From: Xiphydria camelus
Taxonomy: Eukaryota; Arthropoda; Insecta; Hymenoptera; Xiphydriidae
Length of the DNA stretch: 64,000 nucleotides
Direction: 5' to 3'
NCBI GenBank assembly: GCA_963678675.1
Contig: OY783196.1
Span: 2,501 to 66,500 of the forward strand
Part shown: positions 11,185 through 23,315 of the stretch, piece by piece
Layout of the letters: each line of letters begins with the position of its first letter
Position numbering within the stretch: the first letter of the stretch is position 1
The notes under the pieces: model-generated
What the model was told of the DNA's origin: nothing
The model's database searches: none
What the model saw: only the letters and a program-made list of their open reading frames with translations
Position numbers and translations under genes: made by a program

Positions 11185-12789
11185 ATGGGGTGCGTTAATA
11201 GTCGTGCGGACATCAACGACCTTCACCCGAACATCTTCCAAGTGATGAACGTCGATGATTTGGGCAATCTCATTACACCCGGAAGACTGGAGATTACCGA
11301 CTCAGACATAGTGCTTTATCAAAGAGGCAAACCACCTGTCAAGTGGCCGTTGCGTTGCTTGCGCCGCTATGGTTACGACGCGGAAATCTTTAGCTTCGAA
11401 TCCGGAAGGCGTTGCTCGACCGGACCTGGCATATACGCTTTCAAATGCCGTCGGGCCGCACAACTCTTTAATCTCGTCCAAACAAATATGCAGGTAATTA
11501 TCGGCAAACGAATAACTTTTCGTAGTTTTAGAGCATTCTCGATCTCTCCTCATCCTCGCTCTCAGCTTTGCAACAGTAGCGGGGACGACACGATATCCAG
11601 GGAACTTCCGATCGCCTTGCACCCCGGCCCGTCGGTAACGTCGACCAGAGCGAATGTTCCGGGTGAGCCTAACTATTTGGACCCCACGCCGGCTAGAAAT
11701 AGCGGACGCGTCGGTCCGAGGTTCTCTCACAGTCAGCAAAATGGAATTGGAAGATTAGGAAGCGTGGGAAGTAGCAGCGGTCCCATGTCCCCGCAAGGTA
11801 CCATGGGCTCTCCATCGCCGCCGCCCATGCTGCCGCCACCACCGCCCGTCCCCCATCCCCTTTCGTCCTCGGTTTACGTTAACGAAGAAGTTCTATCATC
11901 CGTCGCTATGGAAATGGAGCACAATAATAACAAAAGCCTTAGAAGAACTATGCAGAGGTGACGAATCATCGATGTATCCGTTAACGCTTTCCAGTGAACC
12001 AACTTCCTTGTAATCGCACCGTTCCAAATACCGATAACATTCGTACTTTCAAGATCCTGCACGGTGAGCAGCACCACGTCGAGCAGCGGTTTCATGTCGT
12101 CCGAGCCGATGCCTCTTTCCTCCAATCAGGAAGTTATCGGCCGCAGCAAACCGCCGCCTCTTTCCATGGCTTCTTACATCAACGTCGACATCAGTAGCGA
12201 CGCTAGTCCTCTCTCACCGTCGCACAGTATTTCCGATTCGACTCCTTTGAGGGAAGAAGTCTGCGAGATCGACGGCGCGCAACATGCCTACATGAACATA
12301 AGTCCGGGTCAGGAGCACACGGAGTGCGTTACCGCTAAGACACGTCCACCGCCGTTGCCTCCGCTGCAGTCCGATTGGGAGGATGGATCGCGGCACTGTT
12401 ACGCGAATCTAGAATCAAGTGAAATCGAGGGATTGAGAAAGAGGTTCTCTGGAATCTCCGTCGCTGAAAAGTCGCCTCTACCTCCGTCGACGCCACTCGC
12501 GGGATCGATCAGGGAAGTGAATTATGCCGTTTTGGATTTGGATAAGAAGGACGCATCTGCCGTATCGGACAGTGCGACGAATGCGGCGGGCCTTCAGTCA
12601 CCGCCGGACTCTCCGAACAAACCGCTAAAGGGATACGCCACGATTGATTTCAACAAGACAGCGGCCCTATCTCATTCCGTCAATCCGAACCTCGTCAACG
12701 ATAACGAGGGTTCCAGAAAGACTCGTCACAATTCGACGATCAACGATTTAGCAGCCCCATCTAGACACAGTTCATCCATAAGTGAGTGA
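11185..12789 (+). CDS. FRS2/FRS3-like FGF-receptor substrate adaptor (PTB domain)
   Basis: Docking adaptor that in vertebrates links FGF or neurotrophin receptors to GRB2/SHP2 and Ras-MAPK. Exons 11185-11493, 11566-11957 and 12054-12789 give 478 aa (human FRS2 is 508). I chose the ATG at 11185 because it yields MGCVNSR, an N-myristoylation-type start, although the frame stays open to 11140. The PTB domain occupies residues ~12-103, with VMNVDDLGN, CLRRYGYDAEIFSFESGRR and GPGIYAFKCRRA as in FRS2. The C-terminal two thirds is disordered, with a polyproline stretch (PPPMLPPPPPVPHP) and tyrosine motifs (VYVNEE, SYINVD, AYMNIS, CYANLE, NYAVLD, GYATID) that could dock SH2 or PTB partners. Intron 1 is 72 nt, in frame and without a stop, so retention would keep the frame. 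The last codons (ATAAGTGAGTGA) overlap a good donor, so a further 3' exon is possible. Confidence 0.85.
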
Positions 12790-15700
12790 CCCGCTATTTT
12801 ATTACGGATTTATATTACAACGCTCTATCGCGACGATACGCTCGTGATTATGAGAGTATCTTATACTTATCGTTGCGCTCTCTCCCCCCCTCCCTCCCTC
12901 CCTCCCACTCTTTCTTTCTATATATATATATACTCATTTACGGAGTTTTACTTCCGTTTCCACGTGAGCCATTCTGATAGAGAACGTTATTTTTGTGACT
13001 CGTTAGAATTTCTCATTTCGTCATGTCGCGATATCGCGGCTGAACGCGTCGTCGTCGACTTTTAACTTAACAGCTCAATTCGCGACCGGCCTCTCTCTCT
13101 CTCTTTCCATATACGTATAGATGGGTATATATCGCAATTAGTTTTAAAGAACGTCATGACCACGGTACAAGACCGTTGAGAATATCGTCCGTAAGCAGCA
13201 TTTTTATATCGACCCGAAAATTCGCAATTGGACAAACGCGAGATATTTGTCGTAGTAATTCGTAACGAAGCTAACGATCACATTCGTAGAGTGGCGCCAC
13301 TTTACTTTTCCCTGGGTCTGAGTGGACAAAACTCGACGGAAAAATTGAAACAACGAAGTAAAAAAGTCTCGACTCTTCCAGAATCAAAAGATTTGTTGAG
13401 AGGGAGACTTCCGATATTTTTATTTGAAAGGTGAAGACCGTTTTTCGATGACCGTCGACACAGTGATACGATATTGTTGATGTGATGGGTGTAAGGCCTA
13501 TGAATTGATAGTAAATTAGGTATCGCGAGATTCGTCTGGAAAATTGTGAGAAAATCTCAGTCGGCCGTAAAGTTTTTAGTGTGCATTTTTTACTCGGTGT
13601 GCTCGTTTTCAAACCAAGTTTGAATAACGACGTGCTTGGTCTGAAAACAGTATGTATACAATAGGTATATTGATCGCCCGAATTAATAAGGGCCCGTGTA
13701 AACGTCTGAGAGATAATAAGCGGGTGAAGCGCGTGTAAATAGAGAAATTCACAAGTTATCGTGTACTGATCTTGCATGGTAGTCGTGTAACGAACAATTG
13801 TTAATATCGACGAACATTACGCGTAAGTAGAGAACCAAAGGAACATTAAACGTACCTACGCCATAATTATTTATGCACAGGCCGAGAGAGCTTGCACAAT
13901 TTCATGTTCGAAGGGAGACTCGATTAAACGATGCAGTTACGCTTGCCCGAAATGAATTTTTGTACGATAGGTTGTGAAAGACGGTAGGGTGTTTTAACTG
14001 GCATCGCGGAGAATGCAAGAAAGCTCTTTTCGTCAAACGTCGCGCACACATTTATTTCATTGGTAGGAGACTACGATGCCGCTTCGACGACGATTAAGTC
14101 GAAGCATATGCATGTAATTTTTGTCTTTCCGATTCATTTGAACTTTGAATTCCAAAGAGTCGATACAAGGATGTTTTTATAGAGTTTTACATTCGCGCGT
14201 GTCGCGCCCGTGAAATGCCAGTCCCTTCTTCCTAACGGAACAAATCTCCGCTACATCTGTGTTCAGCGAAGTTTCGTTCCATCGGGGCCGAGTGCTTTTC
14301 GTGAATGTTTTAGTGATTTTACTCGTCCAAGTTTAAGATCACTAGATCCGCTAAATGTTGATGTGAAAAAGCGATTCACGAGATGTGGTATTCCTTAGTA
14401 TTTTTAAATGTTACAAAGAACTTTTGTATTTTCTCAGCCAAGCTAAAATAACGTACGTAGTAAATTCTTGATAATTCACGACGGTGATGATCAGGGAAAA
14501 GGACGTAGAAATAATGTAATCGTACGAGTAATACCGGACTAATCCTGTTTCTCGGCACTCGAATTGCGAGCCTCGTCAAGGTTGTTTTCAAGACACGGTA
14601 AGAGAGCGAGAAATATACGGTGGGGAACGAGATGCGAAGTGACATTTTCTTTTATTCCGTTAAAAAAATTGCTGATTGAAACGAAACGATTTGTTCGAAG
14701 CGAAGTGAGACGATGATATTGTTGATGTATCTCGCCGCCACTAATCTTGCTCAATCTTGCAAAACGCTTGATCACGCGAACAATCTTTTCTCGAAGCGTT
14801 AATGTATACCTATACGCGTGTACGTACGTAAGCTTACTTCCTTTTTTATTCGTACTCGCGACACTTGCGAGAAGCTTAGACTTTTATGTGCCAATATTTT
14901 CGTAAATCGTTAGAAGCCTGCATCGTTCGCGCGAGTGTGACGAGTCAACTTAAGAAGAACTGAGCTCTGGTCTGTTCGCGCAATTATTTCGAACTTGACG
15001 CAAGTCCGAAACACATCTCCTCGATTTCTTAATACGTGATAGCAGCAACAATACGAACAATCGTGCACTGACAGTTGCCAAAACGATATTACTTGTTATG
15101 TGTACTTTGACGCTGCTCTAGCGAAATGACCACGCGTTGCAACGCGCATTCTCGCAATCGTAGTACAAAAGACTCAAAGTGTACCCCACTTGGATACTTT
15201 CGTTTTGAATATTCAAATTTTTTTTTAGCTAACCAAAGAATTTATTGATCCTGCGGATAGTCACATTTTGTATGTGTATCGTTAATTTTAGAGTACTACG
15301 AGAAGAATTTTTAAAGAATGATACATTTTTTAAGACCTTGGGAACGCACTCGACTGACGTATTTGCAAAATGATTTGTAAGCACGCACGTCTGAGATGTC
15401 TGACTCTGTGATCTCACTTTATTCGCTTCACGAATATTGCATCGTGCCAAAGAAGGACGTTCGATTTGTCGTTGTAAGCTCTTAATTAGCGTGGCTTGAA
15501 AGTGTCGAAGCAACGGTAACTTTCAACTATTTAGAGGAATAATGAAGACAAATTTGAAAAAGAACATGGACAAGGTACCTCGATGGGTTGATAAAAAGCG
15601 AGTAACAAACAATAAGGAAGTGTCGCTCCACTTTTGCAGCTTGCTATAGGCGTGTATATCGAACTGATTTTTTATTGGGATATACATAAATATATTATAT

Positions 15701-16985
15701 GTGTACGAGAGAAAAAGTTAGGGAATAAGGCTATAATTATTAGATAACGAATATGTTGATTTGCGCAACGACCGTTACGATATTGCGTCTCTTTGAAGGA
15801 ATCATTTCTTTTAATCTCCTTACATGCCGAAAAAGGGCAGTATTCAGTTCGAAGAATCCCGATCAGTTTCCCCGATACCACAGTCCGTATATTATCATTT
15901 GAAGATTGATTACAGGGATTCTCAATTTTTTGAACGCCTCCGAAAAAGGTACCTCGATTTTCAAACGAGCTTAGATGTCAAGTAAAACTAATATTTTGAG
16001 AGGGGTAGCTTTACGGGCGTAATGTTTTTATCGGTTAGAGCGCAGCCTAACGAAAAAGTAACTTGTTATAGTACTCTACCTATACCTATACATCTATTTG
16101 CAAAAATGTGTGAAGGCAAGGTGACCTATGGATCAGCGAATAAAGGGCGGCGTGATAACGTGCATAATTCACATTAGTCAATCGGTAGCTTGAGATGATA
16201 TTTATAGTCAAAGAAATGGCTAACGATACGTTTTGTACGGGTTTGAGATTATCGGCCGTGCTCTGTACGAAACTGTAAGCTCTTGTAAGATGCTACAACA
16301 TTCTATGTATTAAGTTACACAGTTTTCTTATGTGACTCTATAAAATGTAGTAAGTACTTTATAGAGCTTACACACACAGTTTCATGCAGAATAACGCCAT
16401 AAATCTTTTTACGGCTGGACGTTGGCTGATGAATTGGCGGAAACTGACGGGCAATGTCGTCGCACCAACATTGCTACGCGTCCTTTACTCGCGAATCCAC
16501 CAGATACGTTTAGTGTCAAGTAATATTTTAATAAAACGTAGCTTAGAGTTATTTTATAAATAATTGTACATAGACAACCAAAGAAACACATGTCATTTCA
16601 TTGATTTGTGCCTCATCTCGGATCATACATATGAAATATATAGAAATGTTGTACACAAAAAACGTTGGCATTTGCGTGTAATTTCAATTTTATCGAACGC
16701 GCTAACTTACCTCTGTAATTGGAGCACCTTGATATGGTCGATACTTCGGTCCCGATCGCCTCCGACCTCGTAGGCGTCACGGTATACCTGATCGAGAGGC
16801 GATTCGATGCGATGCAATCTGCCCCTTGTGCTCTCTCCCTCTCTCCCTAAACTATATCACAATATTGTTTCATGAAATAACTCGTCTGAGCTGAGGCTTG
16901 ATATATTACCGATATCTCTGTACGAGCGATTACGAAAGGAAGAGGGATACAGGTTAAAAAGTATTAACGTTGACATTGGGGAAAG
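12790..16985. other. 4.2-kb non-coding gap between convergent genes
   Basis: This lies between the 3' ends of the FRS2-like (+) and ankyrin (-) genes, so it should contain their 3' untranslated regions. Pyrimidine-rich and TATA microsatellite patches occur near 12885-12930 and 13092-13110. The longest frame (13271-13777, minus, 168 codons) has atypical composition and no recognisable domain. I see no transposon termini here. Confidence 0.5.
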
Positions 16986-19566
16986 TCAGGCGGCGAGCTG
17001 ACGGCGTCTCGACAGCTCGTGATCGATCAAGACCGAAATATCGGGATGTCGACGACGGAACGTCGTCGTGTGATATTGCACCGATGGACTCGGATCCGCT
17101 CCCGCTTTCAGCAGCAGCCTCACGGCATTGACGAATCCGCTCTCCGCGGCGACTTGCAGGGACGTCAAGCCCTCGTCGTTTAGCCGCTCCAGTTGCGCGA
17201 GCGGCGAAGTGACCAGCGAAGAGACGATTCGATGGAAGCCCCTGGCCGATGCCAAATGCAGCGGGGTGTTCCCACCGGCGTCCTGGACGCTCGGGTCTTC
17301 GCCGTGTTCCAACAGCTTCGCCACCATCTCCGGCTGATTCTTTCGCGCGGCTATGTGAAGCGGGGTCTCACCGTAACGCGACGTTATGCCGATCGGTGTG
17401 TGCGGCATCAGCAGATGCGCGACGTTGTATCCGCCGCACTCGAGGCTCTCGTGCAGCGGCGTCTCCCCGCGATCGTTTTGGAGCGCGGGATCCGCGCCGG
17501 CGTCCAGCAGCGTATGTATCAGCGTCTCGATTTCTCGCTTGTGGTTGTTATCTGTGCGAACGATTTTATGCGTAGATCCGAGCGTTCCTCGTACCAAGGA
17601 GAAGGCTACCACGTCCGCGCAACGATCGCTCCGCGGGGGAGGCTTACCGAAAAGCGAACAAGACGCCAAGATGTGCAACGCGCTGCGACCTTGATGATCC
17701 TTCGCATTGACGGGGCCGGCTTTCGCCAACATGCCTAGAGTCAGTATCGCCTCCTCGAAGTTGCGCTGAAGATTCCGAGGGCTTTGCGCGTTGGCCAGTT
17801 GGCGTGTCAAGACGTGGAGAGCCGTGGCTCCACCCCCGGCTTCCTTCACGGCCGGTGGACAACCGTACTTCAACAGCTCCTCGACGAATTGCAAGATATT
17901 CGTCGTTCCACCGTTCATGATCGCGCGATGCAGCGCGGTCTCGCCGCGCGGAGAACGCACCGCCGGATCGCATCCGTTCGCCAGGAGCACGCTGTGAACC
18001 GCGCGAGGAATTTTTTCAATGGTTGCGAGCGAGTTCTGCGACTCGCCACCTGACAATTTCCGGTGTCGAATTCTTTCGCGCGTCGAATTAACGGGTACCG
18101 AGAATTGTAGATCGCGAGTTGCGTGAAAGCAATTCAGGAAGCCGGTGGCGAGATCGTCTTCGAATCGTGTACGTTGTCATAATATGTCCGAGTGCCGCGC
18201 GCGACTTCCGCCTCGCGTGGAACCGGGCGACGCGAAAAGTGCGTCGACTTGAATAATTGAGACCAAAAGACGCGCGTCTCGTTCGCAGCTGCGTTGAAAA
18301 ACAAAATTCGTAATTCACCGAAAAGCGCCTTCGAGCGTGTATACCTTCGCGCGTTACGCGTTGACGTGCCACACTGTGGAAATTGTCTCGCGTAAGGCGC
18401 TCACGATAACATCCGCCGATTGTAGGATCGTTTTTCAACTACGCGCTCTTGTGTGACACAAGCGGATTATTATTTCTGTGATACATACGGTATATCACTT
18501 ACCTGAGTACGGGTAGACAATGATTCGTAGCCGCTACCAATAGAGGCGGATCTCCAGAGACGTTCCAATCGGGTTCGTCCAGATTCTTGACGATTCCATG
18601 CGCGATCAATTCCGTCGCGGTCCTCGCATCCCCCGTACGAACCGCTTCGTGAAAGCTCGACACGTCTTCCGAATACATCGGTCCACAGGGCCCGTCGTTC
18701 GAAGGAGCGTTGACGCGACGAACGTTTTTCCGTTCGTCGAATCGACGATCGTCCTTCGATTCGACCAAGAGTTCCGTCGCGGGCTCCCCTTCGTCCTGCC
18801 GTTCCGTCGACGACGCGCTTGCGTCGCGATCGAGCTCAGCGCCCGTGGCGAAATTAGTTTTCAAGAAATCGCGCCAAGTACCCGTCGTATCTCGACCAGC
18901 GTAGTCGTGTTCGTTCTCATCTTCTGTAGTCCCGAGTGCCTTCATCGTGTTTATCGACTCGGGGGAAATGGCTCGTCCGAGATCGCTTTCGGACCGGGAA
19001 ACACTAGCGTCAACGATCTCGACTCTGCGATCGCAGAGCAGCGAATCGATATTGGTCGGCCCTTCGTCGGGTGTGCCGGTCGCCGCATTCGCAGCGTTCG
19101 CGCGTTCCGACCGTACCGAATTTGTCTTCGGCGACTCCGCGATCTCCCGACCGAGCGCGAGAGCTCCGTTCTCTTCGGCGACGCTTCCAAATCTCGCATC
19201 GTCCTCCGCGACGAGCGACTGGAACGCTTGAGTGGCAGGCGTGGAAACTTCCAATTTTTCGCAGACCCCCGCAAGGTTTCCGCCCCCGTCCGCGATACGA
19301 TCTTCGGCGCGGGGCGGAAGATCTATCCGCGATAGCTTTTGCGATCCGCCCCGAGTCTCGTCGTCCGACGAGTGTTCGGATTCCGCGACGGTCGCCGCCC
19401 CGATTTTTCGGACCGCCAATTCCGGCGGAATCATCGCATTCCTCGCGATCGGCCGCTGCTCCACCGCGGTGGCGGCATCGCCCTCGGACGCGGCAGTCAT
19501 TGCAACGCACGACACTGGACCCCGCTTCAATTGATGACGATCTCCTCGATTAATTGGACGAAACAC
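16986..19566 (-). CDS. Ankyrin-repeat protein
   Basis: Two exons on the minus strand, 18503-19566 and 16986-17991, join in phase to give 689 aa if the first ATG is used. An internal methionine (MTAASEGDAA) is an alternative start. Residues 1-270 are low-complexity and acidic. From about residue 298 there are roughly nine ankyrin repeats, including GETALHRAIMNGG, GETPLHESLECGG, GETPLHIAARKNQ and GNTPLHLASARGF. The splice joins LPVL to SVLLANGCDP, restoring one ankyrin helix pair. An upstream acceptor near 18050 would introduce a stop, so the acceptor at 17991/17992 is preferred. The exon is strongly CpG-rich, which opens long shadow frames on the plus strand. Ankyrin repeats bind proteins; no further domain reveals the target, and I do not recognise the family. 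Confidence 0.85.
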
Positions 19567-21100
19567 ACTGTTGCGCGCGGCGGCGCCTCTTCGATTTGAG
19601 TTACCCGCACTTCGGCGGCGATCCCTTCGCGCGTTCTATTCTCTCCTCCCTTCCAAGCTTCGACGCGATGTTCGATCCGTCGCAATCCCCGACGACACCA
19701 CCCTCGGCCGATGAAACGGCCACGTGAGTCCGCGTAGGACACCTGTGCGCGCGTACTCGTTACGTGCACGCGCCGAACTCTTGATGCGTAGACTCGCTCG
19801 CTCGAGAAGGCGCGAGATGCAACTCAAGGTAAAATGTGTCCACGCGCGTGCGATGCACTCTCTGGTGTCTCTCCCCACCTCCCATTCTTCGTTCCCCGTT
19901 TTGACCCGCGTTTCTTAGCCCCCTACCACCCCAGAATCCGCCGCGCATAGGCGCCGAACGCGAGGAATGCCACTACATTCTTCCTTGTACGGGAGCATGT
20001 GCGTAATACTTATACGCGACGGGGAGGGACCGGCGATTATTTAAGTCTTACGCAATGTTTATACGCGGGCAATCTCCAGATCGGACCGAGGCGGGAATTG
20101 ATTAGCTAACCGCGGCGTTAGTTACCGGCACCCACGGCGATTCCACCGGCGGTTATCGCGGGCCTCAACCCTTTCGAAATCGACGGGGGTGTATGTGCGG
20201 CGGTTCGTGCTCCTCTAGAATCGTTCGCCTATCGCGTGGCGCGACACGGTACGACGAACTTTGATGGATTCTCGGGAAACCGCGACGACGTGTTTTCGAA
20301 TTACAGGTGTCACGATGTTGCTGACTTTTTTTTTCAACGGATTTCTCGATACCACGTTGTACTGCTGTACGCGGCACCATCCTCGGGCTATGCGCGGTGT
20401 CATCGCGGTGAAAGTTCCAAGACAAAATAATATAATGCGCTTATAAACGCGATCGCAATTATAAATAGTATTTTCGCGATTTAGACCGTCTGATGCGCGA
20501 TATGCTTGAAAATACTTCGTTAGCCTTACTGCGTTAGAAAACGAATAAAAAATTCTTACGACTTTTTTTCCCGATTCACGGGTGCACATGTGCGCGCGCG
20601 AGGATCTCCCCTCGTGTCGCATCGGCTTTTTTGCTCTGGTAGATCTTTAGGAAACGAGTTGGAGCAGCTTTTGGTAAACTCTCGTGGCGCAGCGAAGTAA
20701 ATAGGATGTATGCAGCTCCCGTTAGAAAAATAACATGGTATGACAAATGTCGCACGAAACGCGTGATATACCTATGTACGTACATGTGGGTAGAATTTGA
20801 TTGTGTAAACCGTATTACGAAATCGTGACTCGCGTCGATCTCACCTTCTATCCGACCCACTGCGACTCTATTAACGTTGCTTCAGCTCGCGGATATATTC
20901 CTAATGGCCTAATTAATTAAATCAATAATTTTAAATGAGAATTATACCTATTAGAGTCCGGCAAGATCATTGGTCAGCTCCAATGGAAAGTGCGACACAG
21001 CATCGGTCTGCGTCACTGAACTCCAACTCTACTGCTTAGCCTACCTACAAGCGGAAAACGTGGCAAGGATAGAAGATGATGCTCTCTCATCAAGCTCCCC
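19567..21100. other. CpG-rich promoter side of ankyrin gene, then AT-rich DNA
   Basis: 19.57-20.3 kb is CpG-rich and probably contains the 5' untranslated region and promoter of the minus-strand ankyrin gene. From about 20.4 kb the sequence is AT-rich with no credible exon. Short frames on both strands overlap each other and are not supported. Confidence 0.5.
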
Positions 21101-21409
21101 GGGTGCCCACGAATGCAAAAGTGGTGCTGAAAATCGACAGGGGTATCCGAAAAATAAAACAACCAAGGAGGTATGCGGAGACGAGTGACCCATCATTACC
21201 ATCAGATGGTAAACTAGAAAATTTTCTTCAACCGAGACTTCTACTTTACCATCAAGCGGCTCTTCTTCAATTGGTCCGCGCGGATTTCTACTTTCTCGTT
21301 TGATGGTGATAGTTGGTCGCACAGCTTCCACGCGGTACTTCCTCGGTCATTCTATGTTCCGGATACCTCTGTCGATTTTCAGCACCGCTTTTGCGCATTC
21401 GAGGTCCAA
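21101..21409. mobile_element. Degenerate fold-back element
   Basis: Sequence at about 21101-21174 (CGAATGCAAAAGTGGTGCTG, AAAATCGACAGGGGTATCCG) is repeated in reverse complement at about 21336-21409 (CGGATACCTCTGTCGATTTT, CAGCACCGCTTTTGCGCATT) with substitutions. The ~160-bp spacer holds a smaller palindrome, ACCATCAGATGGT. The arms are more diverged than those of the elements at 10033 and 28766, so this is an older, non-autonomous copy. No target-site duplication is clear. Confidence 0.65.
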
Positions 21410-22238
21410 AAGCTGAGGCCGGGCATCCAGGAAACTTGATACCCGAGTTGTTTGCTCGGATTCCGTATACCTACCATCTGCGATTACACTTTACCTATAT
21501 ACCTATTCTATTCTAGGTATTCTATTTTTTTTGCGAATCATTTGATGATCAATTGGTAGTCTATTCACAATATATTTTGTAAGCATAATTTTTTTAGGAA
21601 CATGAAAATCGAAATTCATTTAAATTTGGCGCGCTTGGCATTAAGTTCGAATGCACGTTAGATATACCTAGAGCCTAACAGACCGCTAGATAACATGATT
21701 TATTAATAACTCGTAATTAAATAATTCGACCGAACGATTGAAAAAGAAATATTTTAAAAAAGGCAATTTGGATAGGGGCTAACCTTTTCGGCGCGCCGAG
21801 GTCCATGCCTATCAACTGTGATCAGCTGATGGAATGTGATCGGACTGAGGAAACTGGGGGAGACTACGGAAGGGCAGGAGCTATGTACGCGATTGTGGGG
21901 TCACTGGCTACGTTTTTACGAATAATATATATACAGGTAGTTTCATTGAAAACATTTTTTATTACATTTTTGTACCCAGCCTACCGCGCGGGTAGGTACT
22001 CGGGTTGGAGTTTACCGACCGTAGAAACTTTATCACGCCGATATTGTTGTTGCGACAAGCTTCCGCACTCGACCGCTGGTACTATTCGGAGCTGTCTCCG
22101 CTCACCGATAGCGACTTGTTTACTTCGGTCTGCTTCGTTCCAATTTTGTTCACGGTTTGTTTATAATTTTATCATTCGAGGAATGTTCGGTCGCACGACG
22201 GTTGCAGTTAATTAAAGTGTTATATAAGTTTCAGCGAA
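21410..22238. promoter_or_regulatory. Upstream region of MED11
   Basis: Non-coding AT-rich DNA leading to the MED11 start at 22239. The 136-codon frame at 21805-22215 has no domain and is interrupted by typical intergenic composition, so it is not annotated as a gene. The promoter is presumably in the last few hundred bases. Confidence 0.4.
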
Positions 22239-22832
22239 ATGACTCCTCCTATGGAAAGAATCCAGATTTTGGAAACAATCGAGAAGGATATCATCGTGTG
22301 TTTGCAAAGCGCAGGTAGGTTAGAATTACTCTCGTACCTGTGCAGTTGAATTGGAAACTGATAATTTTAATAAAAAAAACCTTACGTGCATATACAATAT
22401 CAGGTCAAGCATTTATGGAATTGAGTAAAGAGAAGTCGAGTTTGAAACAGGCCGAGGGGCAATCGCATCAATTTTTGAAAACACTGGCACACGTAGAGTC
22501 CAAGTTGAGCGAGCAGATAAATTATCTCACTCAAGTGTCGACGGGTAATTATATTTTCGACGTGACGCGTAGCCTTACCGCTAGAACCGCGTAACTTTGA
22601 TACTCTTCCGTGAAATTCATTTCTAGGCCAACCGCACGAAGGCTCTGGTTACGCGAGTCAAAAGGTCTTGCAAATGGCGTGGCACAGATTGGAACATGCT
22701 CGAAGTAGAGTAAACGAATTAGAACGCCTAAAGAATAAACATTTACACGGAAGAACGACGATAAGGCCGTCGCAGCAACAGTTGGCATCCGGAAATGCAC
22801 TGCAATCAGGGCAATCGAATATAAATACTTAA
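22239..22832 (+). CDS. MED11: Mediator complex subunit 11
   Basis: Component of the Mediator head module, where MED11 pairs with MED22 and helps couple Mediator to RNA polymerase II and TFIIH. Three exons, 22239-22314, 22404-22544 and 22627-22832, sum to 141 codons including the stop (140 aa; the human protein is 117). Diagnostic segments are ELSKEKSSLKQAE, HVESKLSEQINYLTQVSTGQ and PHEGSGYASQKVLQMAWHRL, which align with the human protein's [26 protein letters not shown] and QMALKR blocks. The protein is helical and coiled-coil-like. Introns are 89 and 82 nt, both GT-AG. The C-terminal ~25 residues are Gln/Asn-rich and not conserved. The gene converges on the PIX gene, whose stop lies about 480 bp downstream on the other strand. 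Confidence 0.93.
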
Positions 22833-23315
22833 CTTTATATCCCTACACAGATTTTTTTGCAGTTTTATAATGATATTCAAAAATGAAATTGTCAAGATCT
22901 GGATGAAGTCTTGTACCGTTTATTGCATCGATTGACAAATGAGAATGTTTTACAAATATAAGTGTGATTCGACATCTGATAATTGACATAGCTGTGCAAT
23001 CGAATTTGAGTTTTCTGCCAATGACAGGTAAAATAGTCTACTTCAAAATAGGATGCACGTTATCTTAATGTCTAAGTTGTTAAAAAAAAAGTACTTAAGC
23101 ATCTAGAATTTCATCGTTACGAGAATTTGCTTATTGCTACCCTTCCGAGTCTTAACAAATACTGAACACTCCCGATCTAGCATGTTTTATTTTTTTGGGT
23201 TCCACAATGGGAAAAACGAAGACTTCTGGTTTCGACTGTCCGCCCGTAATCATCAAAATATACCGCATTCTAGCATTAAAAACACATTGACGCGAGGAAA
23301 TCCTATTTCTATCTT
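22833..23315. other. Convergent 3' intergenic region
   Basis: About 480 bp between the stop codons of MED11 (+) and the PIX-type gene (-). AT-rich, with no coding sequence seen. It should contain both 3' untranslated regions. Confidence 0.6.

Noticed and set aside
13271..13777. 168-codon minus frame downstream of the FRS2-like gene
   Set aside because: No recognisable domain and atypical composition (rich in Ser, Thr, Tyr, Ile); probably random opening in untranslated sequence.
17193..17738. 181-codon plus frame
   Set aside because: It lies antisense to the ankyrin repeats; GC-rich third positions open the opposite strand.
18049..18050. Acceptor for the ankyrin gene second exon at CAG|GTGGCGAG
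   Set aside because: Joined to the only good donor it shifts the frame into a stop. The acceptor at 17991/17992 restores an ankyrin repeat.
18598..19335. 245-codon plus frame
   Set aside because: Antisense shadow of the low-complexity N-terminal exon of the ankyrin gene.
21805..22215. 136-codon plus frame upstream of MED11
   Set aside because: No family resemblance; overlaps the expected promoter and is not linked to MED11 by splice sites.
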